Source of the DNA: JBGPIK01 sp041484845
Lineage (GTDB): Bacteria > Desulfobacterota > Binatia > UBA9968
Reading direction: 5' to 3'
Length of the DNA: 12,310 nucleotides
Assembly (NCBI GenBank): GCA_041484845.1
Contig: JBGPIK010000186.1
Coordinates: 1 to 12,310, forward strand
The position numbers and the translations under genes were made by a program. The stretch's first letter is position 1. Each line of letters begins with the position of its first letter. Positions 7,674-12,310 of the stretch are shown piece after piece. The notes beneath the pieces were generated by a model. It was not told where the DNA came from, searched no databases, and worked only from the letters and a program-made list of their open reading frames with translations.

Positions 7674-8711
7674 ATGAAGCCCCTACAGAAACTGTCAATT
7701 GACTTTTTGGTGCTCATCATCGTAACCGCCGTGACGAAACTTACGGTCGCGGCGCCGATCGACGACCTCATCAAAGGGGCCAAGCAGGAAGGGACGATTG
7801 AATTTTACGCGCCGTCGACATTGACGCCGCAAGGGGCGCAAGCCCTGGCGGCCGCCTTCAACAAGAAATACGGCCTCAACGTCAAGCTGCAATACAGCCC
7901 TTCCGGCAATATGACTCGAGATGTCGGTAAAGTCGTCGGCTTGGGCGCCAGCGGCGTGCCGCCGGAATGGGATTTGATGGTGGTGACGGACGCGCACCAC
8001 GCGACCCTATGGGTCAAGAAAATGCACCAGGCGTTTGACTACAACAGCATCGGCGTGGAGGCCAAAGCGATTCAATACGATAACGGCGCGGTCAGTTTCG
8101 CCAACCAGTTTGTGCTTCCGGCTTACAACCGGCAGTTGGTCGCGGCCAAGGATGCCCCCAAGAGTTGGGATGATCTTTTGAATCCCAAGTGGAAGGGCAA
8201 GATCGGCGTATCCAGCGCAACGCACCACATGGCGCGATTGGCGGCGGGACCTTGGGGTGAAGAAAGGACGACGAACTTTGTCAAAGCCCTCACCAAGCAG
8301 GAATTGATCCTTGGAAGATTGGGCGAGATTTATAACCGGCTGCTTCTAGGTGAAATCGTGATCGCGGTGTCTCTGAGCGACAGCGAAATTAAATCGGACA
8401 AGCACAAAACCGCGCCGGTTGTGCACGCCGAATCGGTATCGCCGCTGATTGCGCCCGCGTATGACGCGGGGGTTCCTAAGAACGCTGCACATCCGAAAAC
8501 AGCGCATCTCCTGGCGGCCTATCTAACGACCGCTGAAGCGCAGAAGATTTGGGAGAAGTACGCCGGCCAAAGCTCGGCATTAATTCCCGGAACGACGGCC
8601 TACAAGTATGTGCAAAATAAGCAGGTTGTGTATATGCACCAGGACCAAGCCGCCACGATCGACCGGCTCTCGCGAGAGTACGGGAAGATTTTTGGTTTCA
8701 CCGGGCTGTAA
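7674..8711 (+). CDS. ABC transporter extracellular solute-binding protein, family 1 (ferric iron/AfuA-FbpA-like)
   Basis: A 345-residue secreted binding protein of the type that serves ferric iron, putrescine/spermidine and 2-aminoethylphosphonate importers. Residues 1-27 are a signal peptide (basic start, hydrophobic core, AA before PID). The mature protein opens with IDDLIKGAKQEGTIEFYAPST, typical of the Fe3+ subgroup, and carries SWDDLLNPKWKGKI at 164-177, a hallmark segment of the family. The adjacent-tyrosine pair that binds Fe3+ in classical FbpA is not seen, so iron should not be assumed as ligand. A strong AAGGAGGAA precedes the ATG. The following permease and ATPase complete one importer. 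An octamer inverted repeat starts seven bases after the stop. Confidence 0.9.
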   Translation: MKPLQKLSIDFLVLIIVTAVTKLTVAAPIDDLIKGAKQEGTIEFYAPSTLTPQGAQALAAAFNKKYGLNVKLQYSPSGNMTRDVGKVVGLGASGVPPEWDLMVVTDAHHATLWVKKMHQAFDYNSIGVEAKAIQYDNGAVSFANQFVLPAYNRQLVAAKDAPKSWDDLLNPKWKGKIGVSSATHHMARLAAGPWGEERTTNFVKALTKQELILGRLGEIYNRLLLGEIVIAVSLSDSEIKSDKHKTAPVVHAESVSPLIAPAYDAGVPKNAAHPKTAHLLAAYLTTAEAQKIWEKYAGQSSALIPGTTAYKYVQNKQVVYMHQDQAATIDRLSREYGKIFGFTGL

Positions 8712-8717
8712 GAAAAT

Positions 8718-8811
8718 TGGAGTAATGGAGTGATGGAGTACTGGAGTACGGCAATATCAACGTGGGTGGGGCGAAACCAACACTCCAATACTCCACTACT
8801 CCAACACTCCA
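8718..8811. repeat. Octamer-built inverted repeat, copy 1 (between binding-protein and permease genes)
   Basis: The left arm is four tandem 8-base units of form TGGAGTNN (8718-8749: variable ends AA, GA, AC, AC). The right arm is four units of form NNACTCCA (8780-8811: AC, AT, CT, AC as flanking pairs). They are separated by a 30-base spacer. The arms are complementary at the six invariant positions of each unit and mismatch mainly at the two variable ones, giving a long hairpin with regular internal bulges in RNA. It lies wholly between the binding-protein stop (8711) and the chosen permease start (8831). The second copy is at 10586-10657. A role in mRNA processing or stability, as for intercistronic repeats in other operons, is inference. 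Confidence 0.85.
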
Positions 8812-8830
8812 ATCTTCGTGCGAGACTCGC

Positions 8831-10579
8831 GTGAGCGCGGCAACGACTCCCGCCGCGGTAAGCCGCATCGTGGATCTTAAAGTGAACGGGCTTGGGCTAT
8901 TCGCCGGCGGGTTGACTGCGCTGCTGCTGCTTCTGGTCGGTGTGCCGCTGTTGATGGTGGTTTTGATGAGCCTGCGCACCGGATTTCCGGGCGAAGGCGG
9001 GCCTCTCACACTGGCCAATTTTATCGCCGTCTACAGTTCTGCCGGCACCTACAAAATTCTGCTCAACACGCTGCTATTCGCTTCGGGGACGGTCTTGGTC
9101 GCGTTGGTTTTTGCCGTACCACTAGTGTGGCTCCTTAGCCGCACTGATATTCCGTTCAAAAGCACGATCTATGTGCTGATGACCGTCGGCATTCTTATCC
9201 CGGTTTTTCTTCGCACCATCGCGTGGATTCTACTCCTCAGCCCGCGCATCGGATTGATCAATCAATGGGCCGCGCAGTTGTTCGGCCTCGATCACCCGTT
9301 GGTCAGTCTGTACAACATTCCTGGCATGGCGTTTATCCAGGGCGTCTCTTTTGTTCCTTCGGCGTTTTTCATGCTGGCGGCGGCTTATCACACCATGGAT
9401 CCCTCGCTCGAGGAGGCCGCCTATACGTCGGGAGTGAGCAAATTGCAGACCTTCCTTCGGATTAATATTCCCATTACTTGGCCGGCCATTGCCGGCGTGA
9501 TGGTCTATCTCTTCATGTCTGCGATCGCTGTTTTCGAGGTGCCCGCGATCATCGGATTCCCGGCAAGGATTCTTGTGCTGAGCGCGTCGATTTTCACCTC
9601 GACCAATCCGCCGACGGGTTTGCCTAACTACGGCATCGCGGGCGCTTACGGCGCGGTCATGCTCGCGGCAGGTTTGATCCTCGCTTATTTTTACGTGCGC
9701 CTGGTGCAGCATGGAAAAAAATATACGGTGATTACCGGGCGCGGTTACCGGCCGCGGCAAATTGCACTGGGAAAATGGAAATGGGCGGCGTTAGCGTTCG
9801 CCCTGTTATATCTTTCGATGGAAGTGTTCATTCCTTTCCTGGTGCTGCTGTGGGCGTCATTGTTGCCGCACCTTCAGCTTCCTTCGGCCGAGGCTCTGTC
9901 ACAGGTCTCGCTCGCTAATTTTAAGACCATTTTCGACTATGTCGATGCGCTTCCATTTATCAACACGGCCATTCTCATGATCACGGTTCCGACCGTGACG
10001 ATGTTTTTGAGCGTGCTCGTTTCCTGGATCGTGGTGCGCACGCAGATAAGTTTTCGCGGCTCCCTCGATACGCTGGCGTTTTTACCGCATGCCATCCCCA
10101 GCATCCTGCTCGGCGTCGGCCTGGGTTATTTGGGCTTGGCTTATCGCAATTATTTTCCGGTGTACGGGACCATTATTATTATCGCCATCGCTCATACAAT
10201 CTCCTGGATCGCTTATGGAACACGCACGACGAATGGCGTGATGATTCAACTGCACCGTGAGTTGGAAGAGGCGGGAAAGGTTGCCGGCGCTTCCACGCCG
10301 CGGGTGTTTGGCCGCATCGTGCTGCCGCTGGTGGCTGCGGGAATTTTCAACAGTTGGATCTGGATCAGTATGCTGTCCTATCGCGAGGTCACGATGGCCC
10401 TGGCGCTGGGTACGCGCAAGAACCTCGTCATTTCCACGATCGTCTGGCAATTCTGGGGTAATGGCTGGGTGCCGCAAGTAGCTGCGTTGGGCGTATTGCT
10501 GGTTCTGTTTGCGGTCTTGATTGTGGGCGGTTTGAAATTCGCTTTTTCACGTGTCGGTGAGTTCAGTTCGGGGAACTAA
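8831..10579 (+). CDS. ABC transporter permease with two fused permease domains (FbpB/ferric-iron style)
   Basis: A 582-residue inner-membrane permease with two homologous halves, each a six-helix binding-protein-dependent transport domain, as in FbpB/AfuB-type importers. Both halves carry the EAA loop that contacts the ATPase: EEAAYTSGVSK near residues 194-204 and EEAGKVAGASTPR near 479-491, each followed by the usual I-P or V-LP segment (NIPITWPAI; IVLPLVAAGI). Hydrophobic helices are visible throughout, for example around 29-47 and 90-102. The frame stays open up to a GTG at 8762, but those 23 extra residues are translated from the right arm of the repeat and look artificial, so the GTG at 8831 is chosen. 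A GTG at 8870 is a second possibility. No good ribosome binding site is seen before either. It works with the genes on each side as one importer. Confidence 0.9.
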   Translation: MSAATTPAAVSRIVDLKVNGLGLFAGGLTALLLLLVGVPLLMVVLMSLRTGFPGEGGPLTLANFIAVYSSAGTYKILLNTLLFASGTVLVALVFAVPLVWLLSRTDIPFKSTIYVLMTVGILIPVFLRTIAWILLLSPRIGLINQWAAQLFGLDHPLVSLYNIPGMAFIQGVSFVPSAFFMLAAAYHTMDPSLEEAAYTSGVSKLQTFLRINIPITWPAIAGVMVYLFMSAIAVFEVPAIIGFPARILVLSASIFTSTNPPTGLPNYGIAGAYGAVMLAAGLILAYFYVRLVQHGKKYTVITGRGYRPRQIALGKWKWAALAFALLYLSMEVFIPFLVLLWASLLPHLQLPSAEALSQVSLANFKTIFDYVDALPFINTAILMITVPTVTMFLSVLVSWIVVRTQISFRGSLDTLAFLPHAIPSILLGVGLGYLGLAYRNYFPVYGTIIIIAIAHTISWIAYGTRTTNGVMIQLHRELEEAGKVAGASTPRVFGRIVLPLVAAGIFNSWIWISMLSYREVTMALALGTRKNLVISTIVWQFWGNGWVPQVAALGVLLVLFAVLIVGGLKFAFSRVGEFSSGN

Positions 10580-10585
10580 GGGAAA

Positions 10586-10657
10586 TGGAGTAATGGAGTG
10601 TTGGAGTACTGGAGTACTGGAGTATTGGACCCATCACTCCACCACTCCAGTACTCCA
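10586..10657. repeat. Octamer-built inverted repeat, copy 2 (between permease and ATPase genes)
   Basis: Five tandem TGGAGTNN units form the left arm (10586-10625: ends AA, GT, AC, AC, AT). Three NNACTCCA units form the right arm (10634-10657: TC, CC, GT). An 8-base spacer separates them. It uses the same building unit as copy 1 at 8718-8811 but has different unit numbers and a shorter loop, so copies vary by unit gain and loss. It begins six bases after the permease stop and ends before the ATPase ribosome binding site. Confidence 0.85.
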
Positions 10658-10673
10658 ATCATTGGATCTTCTT

Positions 10674-10677
10674 GAGG
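10674..10677 (+). promoter_or_regulatory. Ribosome binding site for the TTG-initiated ATPase gene
   Basis: GAGG lies seven bases before the TTG at 10685. It supports this rare start codon, which is also the only one that places the first strand of the ATPase fold (IRIRGLRKWF) at the N-terminus. Confidence 0.5.
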
Positions 10678-10684
10678 TTCTACA

Positions 10685-11755
10685 TTGATCAGAATTCGTG
10701 GGTTGCGAAAATGGTTTGATAGCCGTCGCGGGCGGGTGGAAGCGCTGCGCGGGATCGATCTCGAGGTGGCTGAGAAAGAATTCTGTGTCCTGCTCGGCCC
10801 GAGCGGTTGCGGTAAGACAACGACCCTACGCAGCGTCGCCGGATTGGAGAAACCCGACGTGGGCGAGCTGGAAATCGCCGGCACGGTCGTGAATTCGCCA
10901 AGTAAAGGAATTTACGTTCCAACGGAGAAACGCGACATCGGCATGGTGTTTCAGTCGTACGCGATTTGGCCGCACATGAATGTCTTTAATAATATCGCTT
11001 TTCCATTGATCAAAGGGCGAAAAAAGATACCCAGAGACCGTATCGCCGATAAAGTCCGTGACGCGCTCAAGCTTGTGCAACTGGAAGGGCTTGAGGATCG
11101 GCCGGCCACCGATTTAAGCGGAGGGCAACAGCAACGCGTGGCCATGGCGCGGGCGATCGTCACGGAACCGAAAATATTGCTGATGGACGAACCGCTCAGC
11201 AACCTCGATGCGCGCCTGCGCGAACAGATGCGCGTCGAGCTAAAAAAGATAACCAAAGCTGTGGGTGTCACCACGCTCTACGTTACGCACGATCAAGCGG
11301 AGGCCCTGAGTCTCGGTGACAAGGTCTGCGTCATGCATGACGGCGAAATTATTCAAACGGCGCCGCCTCATGAAGTCTACGCTAAACCGGCCAACCTTTT
11401 CGTCGCGCAATTTGTCGGCGAAATGAATTTTGTAAAAGCAACAGTAACGGGAGCGGGACAGGTGGAATCCTTGCTCGGTCCTATCTCTGTGTCCGTGCCT
11501 GAAGGCGTGAGGGTCGGCGCGCCGGTCACTTTGGCGATTCGCCCTGAGCACGTCAAGCTCAATGCAAACAACGGTTCTTCTATAGCGCTGGAGGGAACGA
11601 TTGCGAGCAAGAACTATCTCGGCGATTCAGCGCTAATCGAAATCGAAGTCAATGGCGTTACCTTGATGGCCAAGCTTGCCGGCGATACGCAGTTCTCTGT
11701 AGGCGAGCGCACCACCGTCGAGCTGCCCGTCCATCGCTGGCACGTGTTTCCGTGA
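10685..11755 (+). CDS. ABC transporter ATP-binding protein (FbpC/PotA-type with TOBE domain)
   Basis: A 356-residue ATPase that powers the importer encoded with the two preceding genes. All ABC motifs are present: Walker A GPSGCGKTT at 38-46, Q-loop glutamine 90 in VFQSYAIWP, signature LSGGQ at 144-148, Walker B ILLMDEP at 164-170 with D168 and catalytic E169, D-loop SNLD at 172-175, and switch histidine 202 in VTHDQAEAL. After about residue 240 a C-terminal TOBE-type domain follows (AIRPEHVKL; then SKNYLGDSALIEIEVNG), as in PotA, MalK and FbpC, where it is regulatory or structural. The start is TTG. Substrate class cannot be read from the ATPase. A terminator candidate follows within 20 bases, so this is probably the last gene of the operon. 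Confidence 0.93.
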   Translation: MIRIRGLRKWFDSRRGRVEALRGIDLEVAEKEFCVLLGPSGCGKTTTLRSVAGLEKPDVGELEIAGTVVNSPSKGIYVPTEKRDIGMVFQSYAIWPHMNVFNNIAFPLIKGRKKIPRDRIADKVRDALKLVQLEGLEDRPATDLSGGQQQRVAMARAIVTEPKILLMDEPLSNLDARLREQMRVELKKITKAVGVTTLYVTHDQAEALSLGDKVCVMHDGEIIQTAPPHEVYAKPANLFVAQFVGEMNFVKATVTGAGQVESLLGPISVSVPEGVRVGAPVTLAIRPEHVKLNANNGSSIALEGTIASKNYLGDSALIEIEVNGVTLMAKLAGDTQFSVGERTTVELPVHRWHVFP

Positions 11756-11773
11756 CCGGCCCTCTCGCTAGCG

Positions 11774-11799
11774 CTCTCCCGCAAGCGGGCCAGAGTTTT
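11774..11799 (+). terminator. Intrinsic terminator candidate after the ABC importer operon
   Basis: CTCT-CCCGC pairs with GCGGG-CC-AGAG across a very short loop, with a two-base CC bulge, and is followed by TTTTA. It starts 18 bases after the ATPase stop. The short T-run and the bulge make it a modest candidate. Confidence 0.45.
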
Positions 11800-11814
11800 A
11801 AACCTGTAGTCTTT

Positions 11815-11960
11815 GTAGGGTGCGCTCGCGCACCGCGGGCGCGTCGATGATTCAATACGGGCTCTTGAATTTACTGCATGCCACGGACGAGAATAGTCGC
11901 CCTTCGTTCCTCTTTGCCGAGTCGAAGAAATCTTGTGCGTGGTGCGCAAGCGCACCCTAC
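11815..11960. mobile_element. MITE-like non-autonomous element with 20-bp terminal inverted repeats
   Basis: The left end is GTAGGGTGCGCTCGCGCACC (11815-11834). The right end (11941-11960), read in reverse complement, differs at one base (CTCG becomes CTTG), so 19 of 20 match. Each end is itself a hairpin, GGTGCGC paired with GCGCACC across two bases. The 106-base interior has no convincing gene. A clear target-site duplication is not evident in the immediate flanks. Small elements ending in GTAGGGTGCG are widespread in bacterial genomes, and mobilisation by a transposase in trans is inferred. Confidence 0.6.
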
Positions 11961-12041
11961 GTTCCTATCCGAAGTCCGTCATTCCCGCATGCTCTAAGCG
12001 GTGGTTCGACTGTGCTCACCACAGGCGAGTTCGGAACTGGA

Positions 12042-12064
12042 CCCCCGATAAAGACATTCGGGGG
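12042..12064. repeat. Perfect 7-bp stem hairpin, CCCCCGA ... TCGGGGG
   Basis: Seven paired bases close a nine-base loop. No T-run follows, so it is not a canonical terminator. It looks like part of a dispersed intergenic repeat. Confidence 0.5.
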
Positions 12065-12103
12065 TGACGCCTTTAAGACAAATCTCATCGCGAGTTCTGA
12101 TAC

Positions 12104-12121
12104 CCCACAGCTTGCTGCGGG
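12104..12121. repeat. Short hairpin, CCCACAGC-TT-GCTGCGGG
   Basis: Seven of eight positions pair, with a single A-C mismatch. It resembles dispersed CCCGCAGC-type palindromes found between genes. Confidence 0.45.
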
Positions 12122-12193
12122 CTTATCCAACCTTGCAGTCCCTCCGGGTCTGTGACATAGGAAAAATAGCTTCCAACGATAAGGAAATTTTTC

Positions 12194-12310
12194 ATGACAC
12201 CATTCACTCGCAAACCGGTTGAAAATCTTCTTCGCGCCCGTTAGGTCGCCATTGTCGGCGCGTCGCCTAAGGGCCGCTGGCCCATGGGCATTTTTCGCAA
12301 TCTCAAAAAG
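12194..12310 (+). pseudogene. Acyl-CoA synthetase (NDP-forming), CoA-binding domain start, interrupted by a TAG; 3' end outside the window
   Basis: A good ribosome binding site (AAGGAA at 12181-12186) lies before the ATG at 12194. The frame runs 16 codons (ending NLLRAR), meets TAG at 12242-12244, and continues in the same frame with VAIVGASPKGRWPMGIFRNL. That is the Rossmann-type CoA-binding motif at the N-terminus of NDP-forming acyl/acetate-CoA ligases, which interconvert acyl-CoA and acid with ATP or GTP. Homologues usually have a serine at the interrupted spot (RSVAVVGAS-like), so a TCG to TAG change would explain it. No start codon with a ribosome binding site lies between the stop and the motif. 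It could be a true recent pseudogene or a sequence error. Most of the gene is beyond the window. Confidence 0.6.

Larger units (their letters stand above)
11756..12193. other. Repeat-rich non-coding region downstream of the importer operon
   Basis: No protein gene is supported over these 438 bases; the open frame at 11820-12155 runs through repeats and has no ribosome binding site. In order the stretch holds a terminator candidate (11774-11799), a MITE-like element (11815-11960), the GTCATTCCCGC-type motif at about 11978-11990, a TTCGACTGTGCTCACCAC motif near 12006-12023, and two hairpins (12042-12064, 12104-12121). The last motifs resemble short dispersed intergenic repeats common in proteobacterial-type genomes. 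The final 20 bases carry the ribosome binding site of the next gene. Confidence 0.6.

Noticed and set aside
8762..8830. N-terminal extension of the permease from GTG 8762
   Set aside because: The 23 residues are a translation of the repeat's right arm and have no family support; the GTG at 8831 is more plausible.
8718..10657. CRISPR array
   Set aside because: The units are 8 bases, directly abutting and inverted between arms; there are no unique spacers or cas genes.
11820..12155. Open frame of 111 codons downstream of the ATPase
   Set aside because: It runs through the MITE-like element and several palindromic repeats, has no ribosome binding site and resembles no protein family.
12242..12244. 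TAG read as an amino acid (stop-codon reassignment)
   Set aside because: Three other genes in the window end properly in TAG, so it acts as a stop here.

Overview
The window reads as a piece of a chromosome from an uncultured, free-living, moderately GC-rich Gram-negative-type bacterium. It is dominated by periplasmic solute-binding proteins of the NMT1/THI5 (NitT/TauT) type beside hydantoinase-type enzymes and an acyl-CoA synthetase. That gene style is common in soil and sediment lineages such as Deltaproteobacteria-like, Tectomicrobia or Methylomirabilota bins. This placement is an inference from gene content only; there is no rRNA or other marker here.

Layout. (1) 1-3074, plus strand: the C-terminal part of a hydantoinase B/oxoprolinase-type subunit, cut by the window edge, overlaps a complete hydantoinase A-type subunit by an ATGA junction. 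(2) 3248-5366, minus strand: two secreted NMT1-type solute-binding proteins lie in tandem and converge on the hydantoinase pair. No permease or ATPase of their own class is in view. (3) 5367-5533: a divergent intergenic region with a good sigma70-type promoter candidate for the plus strand. (4) 5534-11755, plus strand: a five-gene run made of a seven-repeat LVIVD beta-propeller protein, an NMT1-type binding protein with no signal peptide, and a complete ABC importer of the ferric-iron/polyamine/phosphonate style (binding protein, fused double permease, ATPase). (5) 11756-12193: a non-coding stretch holding a terminator candidate, a 146-bp MITE-like element and several short hairpin repeats. 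(6) 12194-12310: the start of an acyl-CoA synthetase (NDP-forming) CoA-binding domain, interrupted by an in-frame TAG after 16 codons.

How the genes may work together. The theme is uptake and processing of small organic molecules: four solute-binding proteins, one transporter, a ring-opening hydantoinase/oxoprolinase pair and a CoA ligase. No single pathway can be proved from the sequence. The most distinctive structure is a pair of large inverted repeats built from an 8-base tandem unit (TGGAGTNN on one arm, its complement on the other). One lies in each gap of the ABC importer operon, between binding protein and permease and between permease and ATPase. Other points worth attention are the histidines recurring in the LVIVD propeller, the leaderless binding protein, and the premature stop at the window end.
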